A stretch of 64,000 nt of DNA, taken from Allodiplogaster sudhausi. Lineage: Eukaryota > Nematoda > Chromadorea > Rhabditida > Diplogasteridae. The stretch is taken from assembly GCA_945643635.1 (NCBI GenBank), contig CALZFC010000009.1:124001-188000 (forward strand). Reading direction: 5' to 3'. Under the pieces are notes generated by a model. The model saw nothing but the letters and a program-made list of their open reading frames with translations. It was not told where the DNA came from and did no database searches. Position numbers and translations under genes: made by a program. The stretch's first letter is position 1. Each line of letters begins with the position of its first letter. Shown here one piece after another: positions 21,774 to 31,026 of the stretch.

Positions 21774-22325
21774 TCATTTCTTCGGGACGAGCAGAGAGAG
21801 CAAAGGAGACACGGGAAGGGCGCCGTTGCAGAGGTCGCCCTTGAAGCACGTCAGGGAATGGATGACCATTCCAGCAGGGAACGGGCCGTTTTTAACTCTT
21901 TCAGACATTTTCTAAACTTGATTGGTCAATTATAATCATTTAAATTTTCAATTTTTTTATCAAAGAGTAAAGTAGACTACGATGAAAATATCAGGAGTCC
22001 GGCAGAAAAGAAAATTGGCAACCTCGATGTCACACTCGTCCGCATGTGCGCATGATTTGAGCACAAATTTCCAACTATTTGACAGTTCTGTGTTAACCTG
22101 AAATTTTTTTTCAATAATAGTTTTACAAGAAATATATGTATGTACACATGATAAACCTTGACACACGCGACAGCTTTCTTTCTCATCGCAAGTTTTAGGC
22201 GTGAACGTGCCGGGTTCTGCCTCCTTATTCTCGAGGAAGCCTCCCACGTAGCACTCGAGCGCGTCGGCGGAGCCAGCGACGAGAACCAAGAGAAGGAAGC
22301 AGAGAAGGCCATACAAGACAGACAG
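21774..22325 (-). pseudogene. Ly6-like copy K, start ATG changed to CTG
   Basis: Exons are about 22157-22325, 22023-22097 and 21774-21911. The conserved TTGCATATGTCTGTC start reads TTGCATCTGTCTGTC, so the initiator is CTG. No other in-frame ATG precedes the signal peptide L-S-V-L-Y-G-L-L-C-F-L-L-L-V-L-V-A. The usual AAG|GT donor would be out of phase by one base; a GTGTGT donor 13 bases upstream would keep frame. Exon 3 has T-C-F instead of T-C-C. The rest is open, ending C-N-G-A-L-P-V-S-P-L-L. It is either a decaying copy or a rare CUG-initiated one. Confidence 0.65.
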
Positions 22326-23658
22326 ATGCAAGGATAATTGTTGTTTAGGGAATCGAAAGAGAGAAAGAACTAGCTAATCTCCTATCTACGAATGCCGAGC
22401 AGCGAAATGGGATAGAGAGTCCAACGAATCGCCGATATATAATACATATGGTAGACGGAAAACAGTGCTAAAAAAAGAATCGTGCATCTGAGATCACGGT
22501 GCAATCGGAGTAACGAATTGGTTAAGGACGGAAAAGATAACTGCTTTTTAAAAGTGTCAAATGAAAAATAAATTTGTCCCGTAGGAAATCTAGGATCACA
22601 ACTAATTTTAGACATTTGATAGATTTAAAGGCGTCCCATCCGAAATATAGGTGACCCTATTATTTAAAAGGTTGAAGCCTTACAATTAGCTTCTATGGGA
22701 TGCCTTCTCTTGCATGGGGCGAATTATTTTCTATTGGACCACTATATTATGTAGCTTACGCCTACTGTTGAAAGGAGCCAAAAAGTGACTAGGTGCTTTT
22801 TTAAGGAAATCTCTGGGTTTCACGATGCGCATCAATTCTGTTAATGGCATCATTTGTCATAATAATAGAGAAGAAATGGAACGAGTCATCGCCAAAAGAT
22901 ATTGAAATTTTTTTGTTGTTGTTGATGAATCCACAGACACGGTCTGGCAAAAGAAGATTCACTTACAAGAAAGAAGCATACGACGGGGGAGAGGGTTAAA
23001 CTGCTTCGTCGAAAAATTAAAAGATCTTGAAGTCTTACAATTTGTAACTTTGAGCTTGAGAGCGCAATATCTTAGAATACCCATACATTTAGGCATGACT
23101 TTTTAGTAAACCAGGGAAACTCAGAACAAAGTGCAAGGCCAAAATTGCGTCGTGAGTTGCTCGCTGCGCTCGCAATCATGTCAATTTAAGCTTGTGCTGT
23201 TATAACAACGCCGTCATCTGTTACCATTTCGCCCGACCAAAAAGGATGTACATTCATCATAATGAAATAAAACGTGTAAGAATTCTGTATAGATAAGGAA
23301 AACTTCTTCCTATTTTTGGATTAGCATCTTCTGTATGTTAAAACAGGCACTATATAGGACTAACGGTGTTTGAGCTGGGTTCAACTTCCAATAGGTGCAA
23401 ACCTTTTGCATGTGCTTATTATGTTTTTTTTAAAGATGTGAAATATTTCTTGAAAGCTTGTGGAGCTACATATACCGTTTATAGGCCATCTTAGTCTGCG
23501 TGTTTTAAGAATGTCTACATTCTTTCGTAAAAATTTCTGATTACTATTTACCTTAGTCATGCAGATATAGTTTAGACCATACACGATAGGAAAAAGAACC
23601 AGAAGAAAAACGAAATATAAAAATAGTGAAAGATCTCCGATTTGATTGTATATCGTCT
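22326..23658. repeat. intergenic; upstream module and a segment duplicated at 28.0-28.5 kb
   Basis: The upstream module is at about 22780-23020. About 23030-23410 is a diverged direct copy of about 28010-28510 (shared GAAACTCAG, GCTCGCTGCGCTCGC against GCTCGCTACGCTCGC, and CTTCTTCCTAT), including a tRNA-Gly relic. No gene otherwise. Confidence 0.6.
23362..23399 (+). pseudogene. tRNA-Gly 3'-half relic
   Basis: ACGGTGTTTGAGCTGGGTTC followed by AACTTCCAATAGGTGCAA aligns with the 3' half of the tRNA-Gly at 28423 (ACGGTACAGACCCGGGTTC, AACTCCCGGTTGGTGCAA). The 5' half cannot be recognised and the stems no longer pair, so it is dead. It sits in the same position within a duplicated segment as the live gene. 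Confidence 0.65.
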
Positions 23659-24157
23659 TCACATCTCGCGATTACAGAGGTTGCCGCTGCAGCACTCCAT
23701 GGAACTGAGGTACATTCCTTCAAGGCCCTGGATGCCTTCCGTTTCTCGTCTAACTACCTTAACAGGATAGATCATATTCAATTGCAATTTCGCTTTTTTA
23801 ATCAAAAGAGTAAAGCTGATTATGGTGAAAATATCAAGAGTCCGCCAAACAAACATTGCCAACCTCGAGGTCAAAATCGTCCGTCGTGCATCCCTTGACC
23901 ACAATGCTGATGTTTGCACCATTTTTTGGCAATACTCCATCAATCTAAACAAAATTCTTTGAAGAAACTTTTTATTGCGACAATAAGAAATAAATAAAAA
24001 CTTATTGCATTTCGTCTCTTCCTCCTTGCACGTTTCCTTCTGGAAACTGCCAAATCCAATCTCTGCGAGCGCGAATCCGTCGTAGCACTGGTGCGCGTCG
24101 ACGGAGCAAGCGACGAGAACCAAGAGAAGTAGGCAGAGACGACCAGCCACGAGACAT
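23659..24157 (-). pseudogene. Ly6-like copy L, 2-bp deletion after the start codon
   Basis: Exons are about 24001-24157, 23864-23944 and 23659-23757. The ATG at 24155-24157 is followed by TCTCGTGGC where other copies have TCTGTCGTGGC, so the signal peptide frame (A-G-R-L-C-L-L-L-L-V-L-V-A-C-S-V-D) is shifted relative to it. The exon 1 donor lacks the normal AAG|GT. Exon 2 has D-D-F-D where the family has D-x-C-D, losing a cysteine. Exon 3 is open: S-M-E-C-C-S-G-N-L-C-N-R-E-M-stop. Three defects make it a probable pseudogene. Confidence 0.75.
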
Positions 24158-24935
24158 ATGCAAGGAAAAGTGTTGTTTCGGGAATGGAAAGGGGTAACGA
24201 GTTATTGAACTTCCTAGCAATCCTTTTGGATGCCTACACTTGAATGTAGCCACACAAGTGTCTCGGGGGCTTTTAAGGAAATGTTTGGGTTTCAAAATGC
24301 TCTTATCATTCTTTGTCATATGATTGGAGAAGAAATTGAATGAGTCATCACCATGAGAAATGAAAGAAAAAGTGTTCTTCACAGATGCTTCCTTGCAAGC
24401 GTAGATTTATTGGCAAGAAAGAGACACATGTCTGGAGACAAAGGCAAACTGATTCGTTTCCTTTTTTTGTAAACTATTTTTTCGAACTGGCTATTCTCGT
24501 ATGTCGCTTCAAATCGTCGGGAACGTTCAACGCTTCCGCTGGATGTGCTTCTTTTTTCGTTTGTCAGACGGTGCTTGTGCTTTCATGACACTGAAAAAAC
24601 ACATTTCTTCTTTCATTTCTTATGGTGTTGACTCGTTCAATTTCTTTTCTCTTATTATGACAAATAATGCCGCATGCACAATTGATTCACATTTTAAAAC
24701 GCAATTGTTTCCTCAAAAAGCCCCCGACGCACTATTTTCTCTCTATTGAATTCAAGACGTCATAAGGTACTATTAAATGCGTCCCATAGAAAGAGGCTTC
24801 TTATAGAATTTAAGGTGTCGCCTTAATAAATAATTTGGATGGACTTTGCTATCTCTATTCCATTTCTCTGCTCGAGTTTCGCTGAAAATAGGTTTACAAA
24901 TGTATTGTTCCCTAACACACAAATTTTCCTTGCAT
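24158..24935. repeat. intergenic between divergent copies L and F
   Basis: About 24240-24440 is the upstream module of L. About 24590-24730 is the module of F in the opposite orientation and belongs to the right arm of the 14/25-kb inverted duplication (matches 15470-15680). No gene. Confidence 0.6.
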
Positions 24936-25505
24936 ATGTCTGTCGTGGCGGGCCGTCTCTTCTTTGTTCTCTTGGTTCTCGTCGCTGGCTCCGTCGACGC
25001 ACTCGAGTGCTATGAGGGAGGATTGGCGGAGAATGAACATCCTGGACTTGACGCCTTCAGTACGGTAACTTGCGATGAGGAAGATACGAAATGTGGCAAG
25101 GTTTATTTTTTTTTCTATTTTCATGGCGCAATTAAAATTTCTCGAAATCAAGAAAATTGTTCAGTTGGATGGAGTTATAACACGAGATGGTGTGAGAGTC
25201 AATTTTCTGTACAAAATGTGCATGACGGACGATTGTAACATTGAGGTTAGCGATCTTTGTTTAGCGGTTCCTAAAATGTATACGTAATCATTATGATCGG
25301 CATTACTCTTTTTGATTGTAATAGAGGAAAATTTATTTAACGATGTCTGCTGATCCGTCATGTTTAGAAAATTCAACGAGAAGTGAAAAATGACCCGAAT
25401 ATTGCTGGAGGTCACATCCATTCCGTGTCGTGCTGCAAGGGCGACCTCTGCAACGGCGCCCTTCCCGTGTCTCTCTCTGCTCGTCCCGAAGAAATGAGTC
25501 GCTGA
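24936..25505 (+). CDS. Ly6-like three-finger protein, copy F (intact)
   Basis: Exons 24936-25100, 25165-25245 and 25368-25505 join in phase 0 to give 127 residues. It starts MSVVAGRLFFVLLVLVAGSV, D-A-L-E-C-Y-E-G-G. Exon 1 ends T-K-C-G-K; exon 2 ends Y-K-M-C-M-T-D-D-C-N-I-E; exon 3 has S-V-S-C-C-K-G-D-L-C-N-G-A-L-P. All eight cysteines are present. The tail ends A-R-P-E-E-M-S-R instead of the P-L-L-S-L-x-x-P-K-K seen in twins E and K, through an 8-base deletion. The product is therefore likely secreted without a lipid anchor. It is the inverted-duplication partner of copy E and is the intact one of the two. Confidence 0.82.
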
Positions 25506-26308
25506 AGTTCCTCTGCTCTCGCCATAAGATTGAATGGCTCTTATGAGCAATGTAATTTCCTTACGATATCCATTCATGTGCAATAAATGTCTTACTTCAT
25601 TCATAATGAAGAGTTCTACATTTAAATCAATTAAAAGACCGGGGCCGATAACAAGGGGTTTTTTCACCCACTACTATTTTAGACGGCAACAATATCGACA
25701 GGTTATACCTACATGGTACGTACAAATATGCATATATCGGAAATGCGAAAAGATTTTTGTATGTTCTTTTACGAATCAATTAGCACAGCTATATTACTGC
25801 TAAATTTAGCAAAAATTAATTAATCAATTTATTTTTATTCTTCAACGAATTACTTTACATTCTCCCCGTCGTGTGAAGTGTAGGCCTCGCAGCGTTCTGG
25901 ATCGCCAGAGCACAGCGAGTGTCTGCGTGGCACTACACCTTCCACCTCTTTCTCTCTCGACTTTCTCACCCTGCGTTCTCTCGATTCCTCACACTCTCGG
26001 AGTTTCTCTAGTTCTGCCTGTTCCCTGTTGATTATGATTGAACTCTCTGGTGTATGCATAAAGAGTTGTTTTTAAAATCCTCCTAACCAACTTGGGAGGG
26101 CTTTTTTTCATGCGGTATGTAGGCCCACAATAGATACAACACTAGAGAAGACAGAACTATCCGCAGCCTTCAATTATGAGAGATCAATGGTGTATTTAGT
26201 AAGCACAAGTTGGCTTTTAAAAGGCATATTTATTTCGGCTACAGAAATATATTTGTCAAGAAGGCACATACATAACAATATCTAACTCCAGCAAATCGTG
26301 AAGTATTC
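25506..26308. repeat. inverted-duplication arm between F and X member 2
   Basis: The mirror image of 14163-14772: downstream module (25506-25810) and the GA/CT-rich segment 25850-26040. No separate gene. Confidence 0.65.
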
Positions 26309-27281
26309 CTACTTGCACTTATAATGTTTAAAAAAAATCATGTCGTCAGTTGCGTTTCTTATGCGGCGCCAAGTGACGATGTTCTCTTGAATCATCTGAT
26401 GAACTTCATCCCTGTCTATTCTCATTTGTGCACGACGACGACGAATCGCCTCTAATTTGCGCCGATAGATGGCGCGAATGGCGGGGAAGCGCGCGTCCAA
26501 GAAGTCGATGGCGGGAGGGAAGTTCTTCTCGAAGAAGTCGATGCTATCGAGGCTGCGCTCCTCGCTGCGCGGCTCCCTTAGCTCGTAGTAGTCCTCGACG
26601 GTGGGCGCGGCTGCGATCTCGTCGCTCGTTGGCTCTCGATATGTTGTCCACGTCCCGGGCGGCGCAAATCCGGCCACAGCACGCAGCTCCGCAAGGCCAA
26701 TCGCCTTCTGCGCTTCGTTGGCCAATCTCCAATTAAATAGTCGCGCCGTCTCGTGCCGGAGAATGTCGCCCGCCAGCTGTTCGTGCTCCCGACACGTCAG
26801 GCGCAACGCTGCTATCTTCGCGTTACAGAGGTCGCGGCTGCCAATGTAACTAATGGCAAGGTTCTGGCCAGCAAGGAGCGGGTCAGTTCGCATCTAAACT
26901 TGACAGATCAATCGTAATCAATTAAAAGTTCCCTTTTCAACCAAAAAGGGTAAAACTGATTATTATGATAATAACAAGAGTCCGCAGAAAAAAAACATCA
27001 TCACCTGCCTTCTCGCATGCTTGGTACAGAACTTTGAATTTCGCACCAAATTTTATTACTTCTACTTCTATCTGAAATTTTTTGATTAAAAGAACTTTTT
27101 ACAATGAAAATTGATGAACCTTGACACATGAGTTATAGTTCTCTGCGCAAGTAACTGGTTTGCCTCGGACTGCTGCCTCCTCATGCCCATACCAGTATCC
27201 CGCGTAGCACTGGAGCGAGTCGACGGAGCAAGCGACGAGAACCAAGAGAAGGAAGCAGAGACGGCCAGCCAAGATAGACAT
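26309..27281 (-). CDS. Ly6-like / X-family chimeric gene, copy G
   Basis: Exon 1, 27120-27281, is a normal Ly6-like exon (MSILAGRLCFLLLVLVACSV, D-S-L-Q-C-Y-A-G, ending N-S-C-V-K). Exon 2, about 27005-27071, reads K-F-K-V-L-Y-Q-A-C-E-K-A but lacks the usual second cysteine. The last exon, 26309-26893, starts at TTTAG with T-D-P-L-L-A-G, then D-L-C-N as in Ly6 exon 3, and continues directly into the X domain: A-K-I-A-A-L-R-L-T-C-R-E-H-E-Q-L-A-G-D, I-G-L-A-E-L-R, Y-Y-E-L-R-E-P-R-S-E-E-R and a basic end, stopping at 26309. The 195-codon exon has no internal stop. The phase of the exon 2 to exon 3 join closes only with a GC donor (GAGAAG|GCAGGT); the GT donor shifts frame. The C-C pair of Ly6 exon 3 is replaced (S-Y-I-G-S). 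A working fusion is possible but not certain. Confidence 0.6.
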
Positions 27282-28422
27282 ATGCAAGGAAAATTGATGT
27301 TTAGGGAACTGAAGGAAGTTAGTAAACCTCCTTGATACGTACAGTGCGAAAAAGAGCTACATATCAGAATGAAGTTCATCGCGCATTCATCGTTGGACGC
27401 CTTAGCTTGAATGGGAAAAAGTGTCTCGGGGCCTTTTAACCAAATGCGTCGGATTCAAAATGCCTATCAACTGTGTAAATGGCATCGTTTGTCATAATAA
27501 CAGTGAAGAGATTGAACGAGTCATCACCATAAGAAATGGAAGAAGAAGTGTTTTCATAGACATTTCCTGTCAGTTTTCTTGCATTCCAGCATTAAGTGTC
27601 ATATTTACAGTGAAAAATTGAAATTTTGCATCACTTTGACAAAATTTGAGAAATGGAAAAAGGAGTTTCAGGGTTATGAAATCACAGACACATTCTAGCA
27701 AGCGAAGATTCACTTTCAAGAAAGAAGTGCACGACAGTGGAGAAAGGCATATAGAAAATTAAGAGGACGCAAAGTAATTAACACCTTTGTTATCCCTGCT
27801 TTCCTGGGGATCAGAAGGGATCTTTTCTTCGCACAACTGCGCAAATAAAAATGTCGTCAATTTAGCTTCCGGCCAGGGTTGGCCGAGTAACACTACATTC
27901 CATCAGAAGACGGGCTCTAATACAAGAAGAGAAACAACAATTAGTACTAAGAATTGATATTTCTCTTCACCCAGGGATCGTAAGGAAATAATTTTTTTGT
28001 GATCGACTTGACTCGACGACTTGGGAATTTGAGCTATAATACACAACTTAGGGTCCCCGGAGCAAAAAAAAAAGATTGAGTGCCCTGAAGGATGACTTTA
28101 TAGTAAAGCAGAGAGAAACTCAGTACAAAATGCCAAGGCCGAAAACCAAATAGCGTCAGTGGCTCGCTACGCTCGCACTGATTCAAATTTATGTGTGCCG
28201 TTTTGCTATCCTTCTTCTTCGGTATTAAAATACAGCCTTGTTTTCACATAACCAAAAGGATGTAAATTTTCGGTGAGGCATAAAAAAACATCATTGAAAG
28301 TTCAACCTTTTATTGATTACGACATTAAATGTCTAATTGTAAGAAGTGGGTATGGATATATTCTTCCTATTATTGAATGTCAAGGCTGTCTGTTTACCAG
28401 GACATTGTTTACATCAAGACGA
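27282..28422. repeat. intergenic; upstream module and a segment shared with 23.0 and 45.9 kb
   Basis: The upstream module is at about 27420-27570, with a second partial copy to 27770. About 27790-27890 (GGGATCTTTTCTTCGCACAA) recurs near 45912-46010 and, weakly, near 20815. About 28010-28420 is the partner of 23030-23360. No gene. Confidence 0.6.
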
Positions 28423-28492
28423 GCACCAATGGTGTAGCGGTATCATTGTACCCTCCCACGGTACAGACCCGGGTTCAACTCCCGGTTGGTGC
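28423..28492 (+). tRNA. tRNA-Gly (anticodon CCC)
   Basis: Same fold as the gene at 219: GCACCAA/TTGGTGC acceptor, GTACC/GGTAC anticodon stem, loop CTCCCAC with anticodon CCC. The T loop reads TTCAACT rather than TTCGACT. That B-box change weakens but need not abolish RNA polymerase III recognition. Confidence 0.95.
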
Positions 28493-29109
28493 AAGTGTTT
28501 TGCATGTCATGTTTTGCAAAGATATGGAGAGATAACAAAGAGCGAGAGAGAGCGAAAGAGAAAGAGAAAGGAGAACAACAGTGAGTGGGAACTTGCATCA
28601 GTTTGATGCGTGATTTTTCGATTCGACTGTAAATCAACTTCATATCTCTTGTCTCTCTCTCTTTCTCTCTCACTCTTTCTCACTTTCGCTATCACTCTCT
28701 CTTTCTCCTATCTCTCGTCCCTCGTATCTCTCTTTCTTCCCTCTCCTCACTGTTTCTCTCTCTCTCCCGCTCTCTCTCTCTCCACCTCGCTCTGTTCATA
28801 AAATTGGATGCCAACTTTCATATTCATAGGCATGTTTCATCAGCCTACTTCTTATCTCATCGGCATCATCTCAAGGCTCTAGCTTTCTCGATTGTTGCTT
28901 CAACAGTCAGCATATCCAGTCAACATTAGACGGGAAGTCTTCAACGACATTTAGTTCTCTGGCAAGATTCCTTATCAAATTCTTTATCGCTTGATAGCAC
29001 TTGTCGCGGAATGCATGACTGTTCCCTCGCTAAATACATATATATGTATGTTTTACAATATATTTTGAACACTAATTTGCCTGCTTTCCATTAATACTTT
29101 TCAGAGAAG
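28493..29109. repeat. intergenic with GA (28545-28575) and CT (28640-28795) tracts
   Basis: Low-complexity tracts and A/T-rich spacer upstream of the LDLa gene. No other feature. Confidence 0.8.
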
Positions 29110-30285
29110 ATGAAGCAATGCAACCGCCTGGAATGGGCCTTTCTGACCGCTTTCGTGCTGTTGGCACTCTGTACAGCAACGGCAACTCCATCGAGAAGTG
29201 GAAAGCGTGGTGCGTCTGCCTTTGGTTCTTCCTTCTCGCATTCGTGCAGCAGCGACCAATTCGCATGCCATGACGGAAGAAGATGCATTCCGGAGAGCGC
29301 TCGATGCGACGGGACAGATGTTTGCTAATTTTCCTATTTTCTGCATATTTCACTTTTTAATCACATTTAAACCTTTTTTAAACATTTTCTTGTCTTGTTT
29401 TTGATTATTCATATAGCTTTGCAAATTCACTTACCTTGTGCATAGAGAATTTATGTATGTACAAATACTTGTGTAAAGAATATTCCATCATAACTGATGT
29501 ACAAATGTAGTCGGTCAGAAAATCTCTTTCTTTTCAGGATTGTACCTACGGGGAGGACGAGCAGGACTGCTCCAGAGCTGTGAAGGCTAGTGAAGGTAGA
29601 TGTTGAATTTTTAACAAATGTAGAAAAAAAGATAAGTACAACATTTTCTTGATGATTATTTCAATAAAAAAAACTGAAAGAAGATGATGAAATGAAAGAG
29701 GCCCTACGCCTTGTTCATGCTCCATTGCAAATCTTCCATGCCTCTCTCTTTTTCTCCAGATTCTTCCGGCATCTGCAAGATTGGCCATATCCTCTGTGGA
29801 GATCGCAGCGCGTGCATTGTCACCGCATATAAATGCGATGGCCAGGAAGACTGCAATGATGGGAGTGATGAGGTAATCTTTAAAGGAAAATTATAAACCT
29901 TTCATATGTATTAGCATATGAATTAATGTAATAATATGAATTAGCAACTTGTATGATGTTGTCTATAATTGTGTGCGGTGTTTGAGAAAACAATGCATGC
30001 TCCGATATTGAGTTTAAAAACCATTTGTTAAGTCTGGATGCGGTGATCTGGAGACGACGAATCGGCCGGCTGAGTCGCATCGCCGAAACGATTCAGACGC
30101 ACTGATGGTGAGTAACAAAGCGTCCTTGAAGCGGTATTTACTGATTTAATAATTGAAATACTAGGGAGAGCTTGGAGCTTTGGTTTTCCTTTATACTTAT
30201 GGTTAGAATGTTCTTTCAGTCGTCCTCAATCGGGCTGAAGGAGTGCTGGCTCATCATGTGGGTGTTCTACCGCTGGCAGATGTAA
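29110..30285 (+). CDS. secreted protein with two LDL-receptor class A repeats
   Basis: Five exons: 29110-29319, 29538-29595, 29760-29872, 30033-30107 and 30220-30285, giving 173 residues. Residues 1-26 form a signal peptide (hydrophobic A-F-L-T-A-F-V-L-L-A-L-C). The first LDLa repeat, interrupted by intron 1, runs C-S-S-D-Q-F-A-C-H-D-G-R-R-C-I-P, then R-C-D-G-T-D-D-C, to E-D-E-Q-D-C. The second runs C-K-I-G-H-I-L-C, A-C-I, K-C-D-G-Q-E-D-C-N-D-G-S-D-E-S-G-C. Both have the six cysteines, and the second has the D-G-S-D-E calcium site. The C-terminus is short and carries no transmembrane segment. By family it should bind Ca2+ and a protein or lipoprotein ligand outside the cell. Alternatively these could be the first exons of a larger receptor, but a stop at 30283-30285 in the last exon argues against it. 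Confidence 0.87.
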
Positions 30286-31026
30286 TTTCTTGATGTGAAT
30301 TGCCTGATTGATAAAAAAAAACAATTCGCTCTCATCTTCTCTCTGCTTCAGCCTGTGAATCAAGAATAACAGTCTTACCGAATTGGACAAGAAGTTATCT
30401 TTCGCAGACAGACACTTTATAACAAGACACAAGACACACTTTTGAAGCATATTACTCTACAAAAATGAGAGGTATTCAGGTCATTTTAATGACGGCATCA
30501 GTCCAAGAAAAAAAAGAGAAACATTAGAAAGGCAGTAGAACTCGAGCAAAAGAAAACTGGTCCACTGTTTGGGATAGAGAAAAAAGAAGAGAACATTGAG
30601 CAATGAGCACACGATGTGGGTCGCTAGTGAATCGAAAACTATAAGCGCTAGATCTAGAAAATAAAGAGAGTGAGAGAGAGTTTTCACCGAGATACGAAAA
30701 GTGCGTGCCTAGAGAAAGAGGTCGACAACTACGGTTAGAGTGACAGCTTCCGCCTCATCGGGCATCCACTGATTTCGCTTCAACAGCAAAAAGCACCCGT
30801 CGTAGAGACAAAAAGGGCAAAAAACAAGTCATTAGTGAATATCCCATAGAAAGTGAGCAGAGTTAAGAAAAGAAGATAGGAGGAAGGTAGCACATCATGT
30901 GAAAGGCGATAAAAGTCTCGGTCAGTTGGCACGATCTTGCTGGAGACTAGGATGCTATTTGTTTATCTGTCCACGACTGGTCTCCGTCGTGGTCGTCGCC
31001 AGCTCAGAGCTTTGCTCGGGGCCAAC
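30286..31026. other. convergent 3' flank of the LDLa and calsequestrin genes
   Basis: No exon or repeat recognised. This likely holds 3' UTR sequence of both genes. Confidence 0.5.
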
